Shown: piece after piece, positions 29,854-42,170 of the stretch
Layout of the letters: the number at the start of each line of letters is the position of its first letter
Numbering within the stretch: position 1 is the first letter of the stretch
Assembly (NCBI RefSeq): GCF_004011695.2
Contig: NC_082424.1
Coordinates: 124,001-188,000, forward strand
DNA from: Ascochyta rabiei
Taxonomy: Eukaryota > Ascomycota > Dothideomycetes > Pleosporales > Didymellaceae
Direction: 5' to 3'
DNA: 64,000 nt
Program-made: the position numbers and the translations under genes
Notes under the pieces: generated by a model
The model's input: only the letters and a program-made list of their open reading frames with translations
Database searches by the model: none
What the model was told of the DNA's origin: nothing

Positions 29854-31392
29854 GCCATCACGGACACAGCTGTGATTTCGAAGATTGAAGACGACGTAAG
29901 AACACTTGGACGATAATAGATGATACCACTTGATATGTCCTACAATTGCAAGAACAAACACCTGAATCTCCATTTCAACATACCTTTTCAACGAGAACAT
30001 CAATGATGCTCGAGAGCCAGCATTGTGCAATGCTAACTCCAACGCTATTTGACCTGCCACTAACCTTGCCTCACTATGGCCCAACGTTCTTCAGCACGAG
30101 CATTCCACTCCAGGTCCCGACACGAAAAGCACAGTCCATCACCCAAACAAACAAACACACCGCCCTGCCCTCTCACGTTGCAGAAAACGCCAGCTACATC
30201 GTCTCAGCGATAGGCCCCTCAAGCAATACCGCAGTAGACCTTCAGCGTAACTATCCCCGCTCTCTACAGTTCAGACAAGTTGCTGGGGTCTTGTAGCCTT
30301 CCTTCTAGATTGCAGATGGTCTTAGCGTAGCGTATCACATCGCATTCATGCCTTCTCCACTATCAAGGTCTGCTGGCTTGTAGCGAGAGAGAAAAATCGG
30401 CAGCGCGGGATTGGGACTGCGCTTCATCTGTACTCAAATGCGGTGGAGGGGACGGCTGGGTGGGGTTAGTGCGTTGGTAGGGCGTGCTGGTGGATGCGGG
30501 GGGGGGGGGGGTTGTTGTGTATATCACGCTAAAGTCAATCAATCAGGTCTTTGTATTTTCTTTGCTAAATTCACAGCGAATGCGTTTATTTATTTTATTC
30601 CTATACAGCTTCTGAGGAGAATTTGGGTCTTCTCTTGAGCAAAGTTTGGTTTTTCAAACTGAGATTCCGATTTCTTTCTTCTTTTCCTTTTTCTATCTTT
30701 CTTTCTTTCTTTACTGAGGCTTTGGTATTGTTTGCTCGGCTCTTTTTGGCTACCTCTCCCTCTCTCTACCAAGGCATCACGTTATTAAGTGGGGAGTGTA
30801 AAAAAGAATTCAAACACTTTGTGTTCACTGTAGAAGATGTAATAAATAGAAACTGTTGTAGAAAAGGGGAGGAGTCGGTAAAGTAAGTAGATATATATGC
30901 TAACAGAAAGTGGGATTAGAGCTCTAATTAATTACAGTTGATAAAAAGGCAGTATATGTCTTGATAGTATGTTTGTTTTTACACAAGATTCTCATACATA
31001 TATGTCGGTCTAATGAATATGGTCTGTTTAGGAACAAAGAAGAACCGGCCTATTAACTTGGTAATAGGGGTATTTTAGTGGTGTTGCATGAAGCGGGGGC
31101 ATCAGAATTCGAGAATGTGCAGTGTATGGCTTTCTGCTCTGACGTACTCAAGAAGACATTCTTACAGTCATTTCAGGATGTTTGCAGAGCAATTGAGCTT
31201 GACACGGTTCTGATCACAAAGCAAGACAAGTTCTGTAATAGTCCAATATCATTCTTGACTACTATAAGCGACTGACCACAGGGATCCCGTAAACGGGTAC
31301 ACTTGACTACCTCCTGCAACACAGCACTATCCAAACTCCCTCTTGCACGCCTCAATACGTTCCTCTCTCAATCCTTTACGCTCACGGGGTGT
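29854..31392. other. Intergenic space crossing the composition border
   Basis: The first 500 bp are ordinary spacer. From about 30,530 the sequence turns AT-rich with T tracts, CTTT repeats (30,690-30,712) and few CpG. No gene is supported. The BIM1-like gene on the left and the trypsin gene on the right both point their 3' ends into this spacer. Confidence 0.5.
30498..30511. repeat. Poly-G tract, 14 bases
   Basis: A run of 14 G after GGATGC, immediately before the switch to AT-rich sequence. Confidence 0.95.
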
Positions 31393-32268
<876 letters not shown>

Positions 32269-32308
32269 TCAGCGAGTGGATGAACTTCAGCAAAGTCGAG
32301 GACTACCA

Positions 32309-32316
32309 TACTTATA
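32309..32316 (-). promoter_or_regulatory. TATA box of the trypsin gene
   Basis: On the minus strand TATAAGTA lies 98 bp upstream of the start codon, in an otherwise unremarkable leader. Spacing fits a core promoter. Confidence 0.5.
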
Positions 32317-33377
32317 GTCTCTTGAGCTCTTCTCGCGGACGGCGTCACCTGTCTCAACCTTCCCTTTCGGTGGTGCCAATAGCACCAACTCTGCCAAGCT
32401 GGTGATTTTCACTGTCTTTCCACATGCAGTCGAGGTCATTCTCGCCGAATACGACCGTCCTTCTGCGGGTCTTAGGTCGTTATCTGATTCATTCATCTCT
32501 GCAAGGACTTCCAGAATTCGCTAAAGAGGAAGGTCAAGTAAAGACCGGGGTTCACGAAATTTCATTTGTCCGACTATGGTACTTGGCGCACAGTTGTTAC
32601 TTGTAAATGCTACCTGTAGCCTCATTGGAGCTCAAAACGTATAAAATGTGTTGTATGATATGGGTTGTGGCTGCAGACCAGCACGAACTTGCCAGGCACT
32701 CGCTACAACGTAAAATTGAGTTGGCGCGTAGACTGTTTTCTAGAACGTACATCTCGGCTCTGACAGGCTGGCTTGGTTGATTTTGAAACAGGCGTAACAT
32801 AGCTGCAATACTGGATAGTGATCAGTGTGTTAAGGATGGGGCTTCCAACACTCGGAGACCCACGTCCAATGTCTTGATGTGAATAGACCTGCCATAAACG
32901 ACTGCGTATCCGCTTCTCGTAAATTACCTCGCAACTTGGCAAAGTAGTACAAGAATCTTCTAATATCAAGTCGGTCGAATGAATGATGGGTACAAGGCTC
33001 GGAGGTCTTGGGAGGCCCCCGGATCTTCGACTAATAAGGCAATTCACAAGCACTGCCAAGACAAGCTTCACGATAAGCCCGCGCATCTGCCGCTTCCTTA
33101 CGGAACTTCGTAGAATCCGTGAGAGGAGTTCCAACGTCAATCATTACTGAGATGGGCAGGTGTGAGTTCTGTGTTGTGATTGGCTCCCAACTCACCCCCC
33201 TGCGATGTCGCATGTGACAGCGATCGCTTTAGCAGAGGTCTGCTAGTAGGCCTCTCGCGTCAGCGCTTCGCCAGCGACAACGACATTCACCCGATGCTGA
33301 TCGACTTCGAGCGCGCATTCGTCTTTCTGTCGACAGTCAGCCTCCCGCGACTTCTGTCATCACCTACACTCGCCAAC
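32317..33377. other. Spacer between the trypsin gene and a small ORF
   Basis: Short frames only, none with a domain. It contains the upstream regions of both flanking divergent genes. Confidence 0.4.
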
Positions 33378-33794
33378 ATGGACAGCCTTGACACCCCCTT
33401 TATAATCGAGCTAAACGGCTCGCCTATCGCAAGCGTAGGCAACAGCGTTGAAGACAGGATTCAAGCAAAAATTGGATCTGAAGCAGCTGTCTTCACCCTC
33501 CAGGACGGCCGTTTGCGACAAGGAGACTGGATATTGGGAAGGAATTCGACAGAGAATAGAAGCATGCTGCCGAAGGAAATTTATTGGTTTAAGTCCAGCG
33601 CGGATGGTGAGAAGAAAGTGTCACCCGTCGCCGCTCATCAAGATGGCGACTCCATTCTGCTCAAGTTCAATGGCTCCTCATTGATGCTGGACGATGATAG
33701 AATATTTGCAGACCTTCTAGGAGGTAACAACGATTGTGTCCTAAGAAATTCCGTTACTAACGTGTCCAAGATGACCAGACAAAGGTTGTGGTGA
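33378..33794 (+). CDS. Small hypothetical protein, 138 codons
   Basis: Not recognised. The ATG at 33378 has A at -3 (GCCAACATGG) and begins MDSLDTPFIIELNGSPIASV; an in-frame ATG at 33294 would add 28 hydrophobic residues (LIDFERAFVFLSTVSLPRLL) and is the alternative start. The product is soluble and mixed alpha/beta in character, with a basic/acidic middle (GRLRQGDWILGRNS) and DDDRIFADLL near the end. There is no signal peptide with the 33378 start. The frame is clean of stops although the surroundings are degrading, which favours a real gene, but I see no homologue by eye. It could also be the 5' part of a decayed longer gene. Confidence 0.45.
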   Translation: MDSLDTPFIIELNGSPIASVGNSVEDRIQAKIGSEAAVFTLQDGRLRQGDWILGRNSTENRSMLPKEIYWFKSSADGEKKVSPVAAHQDGDSILLKFNGSSLMLDDDRIFADLLGGNNDCVLRNSVTNVSKMTRQRLW

Positions 33795-35329
33795 AGCTGC
33801 AATCTTAATTGGAATCGAGATGTAACTGCCACTCCTAATTGCCGCCTTGACACTCAGGATACTAAAATTGATGGCAAGAATCAAACGCAATCCGGTCTAG
33901 TATGCGGAATAACCATTCTCTGATCTGGATGTGAATGGAAACGACGTTGGTGCAGACATATTGTGTGCATATTCTTCGCTCGCTATAGTCTATATTCCTC
34001 TGTAGCTCCTGGTGACCTGTTCAGTGGTTATGAACAAGCAAAGCAGCCTGAAATCGCTCGTTTCTAGAAACTGTCATATCCAAGCAAATTACCGTCTCGA
34101 CTGAGAGCTGTGGCAACTCGTTCCGTGGGGTTTAGGTTTCGATGTATCTTGTTACGGTGGGAATGAATTCTACGAAGCGTGGACTTGACCAAAAGAAATG
34201 CAGTGCGACAAGGTTCGGCAGATAATCGAGATCGTATGTACGAGCGGAGGACATGCTGTTGTTCCGCGCGGCATCTATAGGAGTTTTCGAAATACCTTCA
34301 ACACCCTGCGACTGCGGAGTGTTCCTGCGCACGGACGATTTAGTATAGCAAATGAGCACTTCTTAGAATTGAGAGCATCTACGGCATCACAGCGTGCTTT
34401 TAAAGCTGTCAGCTTACTTGCAGCTATGAAACAAGACAAAGATTTAGGCCATGTCAGCAGCCTTAAGGATGCGATTTGCAGATAGAGGTCTTTTTGCAAT
34501 GGTTTTGCTAACAAATTGCCATACTCCCCTGCGGCCTCGCACCAGGCCCCATGGAGAAGGTACCGATACGACGAGGGGGACGGGCCGGCTCGAGGCCCCA
34601 TTTTATGGGAGGTTTTCGAGATTCCTTTTGCACTCCGTGACTTAGCGCCGGATAGGGCCGCTGGATGCGGCAAATTGCTGAAAATTGCGAACCATACTCC
34701 GAACTGCGCGTATTAATACTCCGGAGCCCTTTGTGCCACATGCGAGCTGGAGGGAGCTTTGCGACTAGCTATAAACTTCATCACTCGCAACTCAGCTCAT
34801 CCAAATTTTGTTGCAGACAAGGAGCGGCTATACGATCGCCACGTATGAGACTTTTCGGAAGACCCCACAACGGCAAACCAGAACCTGACCCACAAAATGA
34901 GTAGTGCCGTGAAGATGCCGAAAAGGGGTTGTATCTTCAGTCTTGGAGACTCGAATGAAACGCAAGTTTAGAACAACCCGCAGCTGCATTCGTATTGCGA
35001 ACATTTGCCCAGGGACGGCATGGTTTGATGTTGCTTGAATCAGCCCAAAGTTCTCCATCATTGGAAATACAACCACCATCCACTGTTCTCAGACTGCAAG
35101 CGCAAGTCACTTGACCCCATTGTTCACATGGCTCCACGCGAAAGATTGTCGAAGAAACACCACATGGCGTCGCAGCATCGCATGCATAGGAGATGAATGG
35201 TTCAGGCTGCTAAACAATAGGATCCTGTGATCACGTAGGGCAAATGCTCGCTGGCCGTTCCAGTCAACATAAGCATGGCATCTAAGACGATTGTTTTTCG
35301 ATATCTCAGTGTAAATAGCAGCATCTACC
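33795..35329. other. Gene-free stretch
   Basis: Only short frames up to about 130 codons on the minus strand and 95 on the plus strand, without domains or clean starts. No tandem repeats or element ends were noticed. Confidence 0.45.
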
Positions 35330-35545
35330 ATGAAGAAAGCCTGGGCTTATCTCATTAGTACGCTGCTGCCTTTCTCAATCTTGGTTCAAAGTCAGATTCA
35401 GAAGCGAAAGAAAATGGCGTTGCTGGGTCTACTTGCTTTGGGGTCTCAAAGCGCTTTGAAATATCAAGTAAGAATCCATTTACACAACGTGCATCACATT
35501 CACATCGTATCTAGTCGGACCATTCTGTCTAGGATGCAAATTTAA
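35330..35545 (+). pseudogene. Fragment resembling a PTH11-like / fungal rhodopsin-domain protein
   Basis: An ATG-started 71-codon frame contains a hydrophobic helix ending in LLPFSIL, a basic loop IQKRKKMALLGLLALGS, and then loses similarity. The order matches the TM5-loop-TM6 region of PTH11-like proteins and can be compared with LLPLPFLGILRLAGKSRAAL in the intact gene at 4272-5799. No preceding GWDD helix or following helices are found nearby, so I read it as a broken remnant or an exon of a gene whose other exons are lost. Similarity is by eye and short. Confidence 0.35.
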
Positions 35546-35990
35546 GGGAAGGGAGAGAGGAAAATATGACTGGGTTGTGGTACATCATTACGGCTTCGGA
35601 AGAGGCCATGTAGGCACGCAGCATCTCCAAATGATTTCAGCCACGCTGCTAGACCATCTCTTTATGGGTGAACGGAGTAAAGTGAATTTGTAGAGTTTGA
35701 ACTATGATTTAAATAGAACACGGATTCTTTTCATAAGTGTTGCACTGTGGTGATGAACTGAAGATGATACAGCAGACTTAGGACAAATGATTGATGACTG
35801 CTACCGCTGCCGATTGGCCTGTCACAATACAGCAGCACCTGGCCTTCTTACAAGCCGAGTATTTTCCATGCGCTGGTTTGGTTCGTGTCTCACAATGCCT
35901 CAAACCTACTGTCTGATAAGAACGTGATCTGCCTTCTATCGAACAAGCGAACGCCATCACAGCAACTGCACTGAAAGAGGGGACATAACC

Positions 35991-35997
35991 TATAAAT
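35991..35997 (+). promoter_or_regulatory. TATA-box-like TATAAAT
   Basis: CCTATAAATGCGCGACTGCG is a good core-promoter match about 270 bp before the plausible first ATG (36260) of the degraded cupredoxin-like frame. Confidence 0.35.
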
Positions 35998-36259
35998 GCG
36001 CGACTGCGAACATCGCCAATCAGTATAGCGTGGTAGTCGTCATAGTTTTAGCGGATTTGTGGCATAAGATCACAAGAAGTCTTCTTGACTCTAAGAGTAG
36101 AATTCTGACTCAAAGAAATGTATCTTGCACTCGTTTCTCAAAACACGTTGTCGAAAATTGAAAAGCCACTTCGCGTGCTCTGCCAGCTGTGTACCACCAT
36201 GCTCAAACCCATGGCCTGTCCTGTCCACATACGCTGCTAATCGCAACACATGCGCTCTA

Positions 36260-37031
36260 ATGTATTCTCTACAAACCCTCGCTCTACCTGTCTCCTCTAC
36301 TGCACTCACATAGGGCCATCATTCTAAACGGTGGAACGTGCTATCACTATTGACTCGCAATAGCTTGGAACTATGGTCGGTCAACTTTGCATTCTAATGC
36401 GTTGGTAGTCATCGATATCATAGTCAGCACTCAGGATGGAAACCTTTTCGATCCCCTCAATGTCGAAGTCAGCTCGGATGCTTTTCTCCGGTTCCGCGTT
36501 CCAGACGAGAACTGTAGGCTTGTGCAAGCGTTCAGTAACATCTGTGTCAACAATTTTAATGGCAATCAAGAATACCTGCAAGTGCTCGAAGCAGTCAAAA
36601 TGCATGGATCAGTCATTCTTCAATGTAATGATCACTCCGACATACCTCGGTCGCTATCTCATCTCCACTTGCCTCCGCAATCTCTCTGTGAGGTCAGAAT
36701 AGTGTCTACAATCACTCACGGTAAGAGCAACAGCACGGCAGTGAACAACACGCTGATTCATACTACATCATTCAGTCCTCTTACTTCAACGTCACCCGCA
36801 AATGGAGATTGTGATGGTACGTCTAAGGCTACTACCACTTCAAAGGTAGATCTAAGCTCCAGCTCAGGCATTGCGACGAACCCTTCGGCGTCACGAACCC
36901 TGCAGCAGCCATCCGCAACAACCTTTGCGCCAGAACTATCCAATCATGGACGCAAGGCAATGGCACACCGTCGCTCTGTTCTGTTTTTTATCCTCATCAT
37001 CGGCCACTTCTTTATAATGCTTCTTGACTAG
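36260..37031 (+). pseudogene. Degraded cupredoxin-like GPI-anchored extracellular protein
   Basis: From about 36387 an uninterrupted 214-codon frame has the layout of fungal extracellular serine-rich cupredoxins: a beta-rich core (VVIDIIVST, GNLFDPLNVEVSSDAFLRF), a C-x10-C segment (ENCRLVQAFSNICV) where family members have NH...C, a later ILQCNDH segment, a Ser/Thr-rich stalk (SFSPLTSTSPANGD; SKATTTSKVDLSSSSG) and a hydrophobic C-terminus after basic residues (HRRSVLFFILIIGHFF), as for a GPI signal. The histidine usual at the first copper site is Cys here, so copper binding is doubtful. The frame has no ATG at its start. A possible signal-peptide exon (36260, MYSLQTLALPVSSTALT) is followed by a stop, and I cannot find a convincing intron between them, so the gene is either mis-modelled or broken. 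Confidence 0.4.
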
Positions 37032-39172
37032 TGAAGCGAGATTCGGGTTTTTGTGTCTGTTACATGGAACTGGATCATCAGATTCCTACCACACACATGT
37101 GGCATTCTTATTAAGAAATTTTTCTAAGCACAATCACATATTGCCTGTTCAGCAACATGTAGCTAACATCAGCTTACACCCCTGCTGTAGTAAACTTTAA
37201 TTTTTCCATGTCACAAACCTTTAGTACTGTACCTCCCCGTAGGTCAGATAGCCTTCAAAACGGCAAGCTCACCCTACTTTCTATTGCAATAGAATCAACC
37301 GTTATCAAAAGCAAGAACATTGTTCGAGGATCACTTCAAAACTTAGACTTAAAGCACACGCAGTTGCTAAAGAGAATATAAGTCCATTTTCTCTATTGAG
37401 GCACCAACCAGCCCATCTACTTTTAGGTGCTCGGAACGCATGTGGCGCGCTTTCCATCACGCTAGCCTTTCCAAAGTTTTCTAGGTGATCGCAAAGATTG
37501 TACCATCTCTTTGCACTAAGGCTGTTATAGTGCAGCTCTTAGCGTAGTCAAGGTCATGTATAGATCAGTGGCATGGTGTTAAGGTGGGGAGTAGTGTTCA
37601 AGCGGACTTTTCTGGACTACGAAATTACGAAATCTGGATCAAGATAGAAAGAAGAGGTTCTGAGGTTCAGGATGCGGGAAGAAAGTCTAGTCCCTACACA
37701 GAAATGTTCATCTGGCTTCACAGTCTTGAGTACAGCCTTAACTCTAACGCGTCGTTAGGCAGCACCACACGCGCGCCACGACGAATGCCTGCAGGTTGGC
37801 GACAGCCAATGGCTGCGGAACAGTGATCGATCAATGCACACTATCAACCCTGTCGACAGAAACCGTCATCACAAGCGCGACCTGCGTGACCAGGAACAGC
37901 CTTCTGTGTTGTACAGGACCAGTTGCAAAGGTATGTAGCCATAGGCAGGTTCCGCTTTCAGGGACCTAGCGGCGCAGATACACGATACCTCACCTGTTTT
38001 AGAGTTCGGATTATCGTTTACGTGAACCGGCATTTGGTCCAGCAGGAGGTAGCTGCTAATGCTGCTAATGCGTCGAGCGCGTAGAGTCGTTTTCGCACAA
38101 TGAAGAGTGTTCAGTAGACTTGCGGCGCCTTACGAAAGTTGTCGATATCTCGAGGATGGCCCTGGCAAAGCAGAAGATTGGCAGGGTGTCGCTCTTAAAC
38201 TTTTCAATATATATTTTATAATAAACCCTCAAAACATAAAAAGAACAGCACATCGCATTGGTGGTTTAGTGGAACTACCGATCGTCCCAGCTAAATACGT
38301 AGTTTAATTGTATTAGATGAGTGCTGCGTTATGTTCATTGTCTAATCCTTAACTTCACTTTTAGGATCTAAAAACAAGAAGCTGAGTTCTCTTGCGCGGT
38401 TGTAAGCCGGCGCGTTGGGTTTCCGTCTAACACTTAGCAAGATGAAACAATTGGCTGAGAGTATATTTTAGTGCCTGAGCCCTAGGGCACAGACGCAGGT
38501 TTAAGCGCTCTTGTGGATCTGTTTTGCATGCCTTGAAACCTGTTTTCTGAAATTAGGAAGCAAGTTAACGCCTATAGTGCTGTGCGTAGGCCTTGTGTTC
38601 TAAGGTGTATATAGTAAGGCTTGCGCACACTTCAGCCGCTATACTAATTAAAACTCCTTGGCAGCTGGGCATAATCCACGCGACTAAGGGGTTGGATTTT
38701 TAAAGGCACGCAAAGTGTCTACTGTGAGCACCTTACACTGACTACATACTGTGTACAATTAAGCACTGTAGCAGGCTATTAAACTTTAGATTTACAAGTA
38801 GTGAGCGACACACAGACATTGGGTTAGCACAAGTGTTGGCTTTTGTCACCCTAAGTTTTAAAACTAGAGAATTGAAAATAAAAAATGAAAAATAAAAATC
38901 TTAAACAAATCCTCCCTTCTAGCATATATAAGGTCCTAAATTAATTGCATTCGCTAAACAGCTTCAGAACGTATAACTACCTGGAACTAGGGACGTACAA
39001 TGTCAGACTCTAGGGCAACAAGCAACTAAAACACCTAAGGGGTTGCTTAGGTTCAAGCAGTCCCCTAGCATCTTAACAGCCTTTGAACTGACGTTATGAA
39101 CAGCTTAATCTATTAAGCTAATAAGAGCAACATAGCAGCACACAAGGCGATGCGCAAATTTATAATTAGATA
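37032..39172. other. AT-rich gene-free stretch
   Basis: No frame longer than 80 codons. It shows an increasing frequency of CTA/TAG/TAA words and A-rich runs (for example 38,870-38,905), consistent with entry into transition-mutated repeats. Nothing else is supported. Confidence 0.5.
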
Positions 39173-42170
39173 ATGGTAGACGCATATAAAGATTTAGACC
39201 CTAAGGATCCAGACAACAAGGTTAAGGAAAAGATTAGAAAATCAGCTAAAAGGCAAGCAAAGATTGCTAACAACAGATGTTTCTCTTTTATTAACAAGAA
39301 ACATTTGCAGTATGTTAACATTATAGCTTCTAAGCTTGGGTCTGGTAGCGAGACAGAAAGAACACTTCAACAGATCTTTAAGCTGGAGGATAAAGAGAAG
39401 ATTAAGGCCTTTCAGGACAAATACCAAAACTAGATAGCATTAATTACAGAAGCAGTTCAGCAGCAGTAAGAGAAGGACTTCGATAAATCACTTAAATCCC
39501 TCTAAGATTAAGAGCTGTTCAGAGATGAAGCATGGTTTAGGGAGCGGAATTGGCTTTGACCTAATAAGTTTCTTAAGCTCTAAAGCGACAGCAAGGACAT
39601 TTATTGGGATTTCGGTTATATTGCGAAGACTCTCTGTTGCTACCTGCCTTTACACTAACGTCTTTTTAGCTATCCTGTAAGCTAAATATACAATAGGCCA
39701 CGTAATGTCCTCTAAGAAGATAGTACAGGTCTACCAAGATTGGCGTATCTTTAACACGCAAGAGAGAAGTTACTTAATTTTGTTTTAAGTGCGGAGAAAG
39801 AAAATCAGAGTCTGGGTATCTTCTGGAGTGATCGTCTAATTGGCATTACGGACGAGCAGTGGCAAATGCGAATAAAGGACCTTTAGAATCAGAAACAAGT
39901 GGAATTGCAGAAACAGCAATAAGAAGCAATTAGTAAATTACTATCTGATCAGTAAGCTGCAGCCTTTTAGAGAAAAGCAGAGCGGCTTAAGGAAGAAGCG
40001 GAAAGGCAACAAGCGCAGGAAGAGGGTGTAAAAGACCTTGAGGTACAGATTGATGCTCTGAAGAAGGACTGATCAGAAATCTATCTACGTCTGGAGTCAG
40101 TTCCTAAAGGGGTGCAAGCAGTACAACGCGAAATTATACCTTATATACAGTACTAGTAGGCGCACAACAAGACTAAGCTAGATAACCAGAGGTTTACTCG
40201 CGTAAACGTTAGGATCAGAGCAGCTACAGATAAGACAAGATTCTTATTGACATATACTAAGCTTCTACCCGCAATTAAGACATTTTAGACACTCCTCTCA
40301 CAATCTGAAGGGACGGCTGTAGGGTTATTAAATAGTGGCCAGCCATCTTATTCATTATCTGACCTTATAGGCGACGCTATTAGTCTAACAAACTTACTAC
40401 GAAGAGTCAGATTAGATTAGAAAACAGTCGTTACTAAGGACATCCACGAGAGGTTTTTTTGGCTGCTTTGCAGCAGTGATAATAAGTCTCTTCTACAAAC
40501 CTAAAAAAAGTTTAAGCAATCTTGGCTGGATATATATGCAAAGCAGAAGAGTGTGCTAGAGTTAGCAAGGCCTTTGGCTGAAACGTACAGGATTATCAGA
40601 GAATCACTGTCTATGCCTCTAGCAGACGCCCTTTAGGTCCTGATTGAACAGTACAGTACACTGAACGTCTTGTTGAAAAGTACAAACGATCTACTAGGAA
40701 TCCCGTCAGCTGATCACAGCATACCAGTGGCGGAGCTCCAGGCTGCGCTGCGCAATTGTGACTTAAAAGAAAACTAAGACTACTGCCTGGCGGTGTTTCT
40801 GTCCAAGATTACTCTATTGCAGATTCTGGGCTATAACGTTATGAAAGAAGTACTTAGGGTCTCTTTAACTACGGAGCAAGAAACGGATGTTTGCAGACAA
40901 GTCCTTAGTCTTGCAATTGTCTTATTGCTGGGTGATATAGAAGCTTACTCCCTATATCCTACTATGTCATCTACGTCTCTAGTAAGCAAATACGCTTTGT
41001 GCAGCGTGCAGGCTACAGAGATGTGGGGAGGCGCTACTGCTGGCTGTCGCTTCTATATTAACTAATACGGACCAGAGACTTCACCTATCCACTAGATTGA
41101 GCAACAACCAGTCGCTGGACATAGTTAGAAACATGTTAGTCTCCCACTACTGTTCCAGGTTGGCTGCGAAGACAATAAGTTTGGCTATATTAAGAAGTAT
41201 GGTGCTGAGCATATCTCTAGGATTGCTAGTGTAGCTTAGAGTGAAGACATCGATATAACACCCTATCCCAGCGCTGTTAAATACCTAAATCTGATCTACT
41301 ATAAATTAAGTAGTAAGCACTACGTTACAGGATATAAGACGACGTATGTGCTTGTTAAATGGGACAGATTTCTACTCAGCAGAACGCTAGCCAGTGCACA
41401 GGTGGTTTTTGAATTCAGGTGGGAGACCAGGACAGACTTAAGGAAGCGATGGCATAGTGCTGACCGCAAGATCTACGAATTCGCGAAGCAAAGACAGGAA
41501 CAGTTTGAAGCATGGCGGGAAGGCCGACCTACACGCGAAGCCTCACCTTAGTCCTTGCTACAGCCAGTAAGAAAACAAACCTCTAGATCAGGCTATAGCT
41601 TGACCCCAGCCCAAACACATAAGATTGGTTCCCTAGCTACTTTGTACCGTAGAACAACTTTACTAACGCCCTAGCAATGTTAAAGGAACCACGCAAGCGA
41701 ATCACCTAATAGGTCTCTCTTTAAGGATAAAATTACTCTTAGAGTCTAAGGGTTGGATTCCGCTTATGGCTCTTGAAGTGGAAGCAAAGAAACTAATGCT
41801 GCAGGTGAGTCTATTTGGGCGTCTGTTGAAGGTGCAGAAGACGTTGAGGATGCAGAAGACGTTGAGGAAGTTTGGACTGGTCTTTAACAGAAGTACCGCA
41901 ACGATCCCTAAAAGCAGCGAGACGCAATAGACTTGGTTTTTCTTACACAGGACTAGATGTTAGTTCTTAAACGATCGTTTACTTTGTTACAGGTTGATAA
42001 TACTCCTAGGAGAAGGGACATTAACGTGGGATAGTTTATAGAATTTTTATTGAGCAAGTTTTCTTAGAATGTAGCTGGACATGTGATATAATGCATTGTG
42101 GCTATTAACTGTAGCAAAGGTTACAGTGTCTTTATACATGTAGCGGAATATCTGGTTTATTTAAGTTGTT
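39173..42170 (+). pseudogene. Long decayed reading frame, unknown protein (about 1000 codons)
   Basis: One plus-strand frame can be followed for about 3 kb. It has open runs of 86 codons (39173-39433), 90 codons (40793-41065) and 67 codons (41348-41551), all in the same frame, separated by roughly 37 stops of which only about three are TGA. Composition in this frame is protein-like: a basic start (KEKIRKSAKRQAKIANNR), a Gln/Glu/Lys coiled coil near 39,890-40,070 (REKAERLKEEAERQ-like), KYALCSVQATEMWGGATAGC, then VLVKWDRFLLSRTLASAQVV, a charged RKRWHSADRKIYEFAKQRQ and an acidic tandem EDVEDAEDVEEVW. The TAA/TAG excess fits CAA/CAG and TGG codons hit by C-to-T or G-to-A change. I do not recognise the family; a transposon-borne protein is the likeliest origin. 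Confidence 0.45.
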
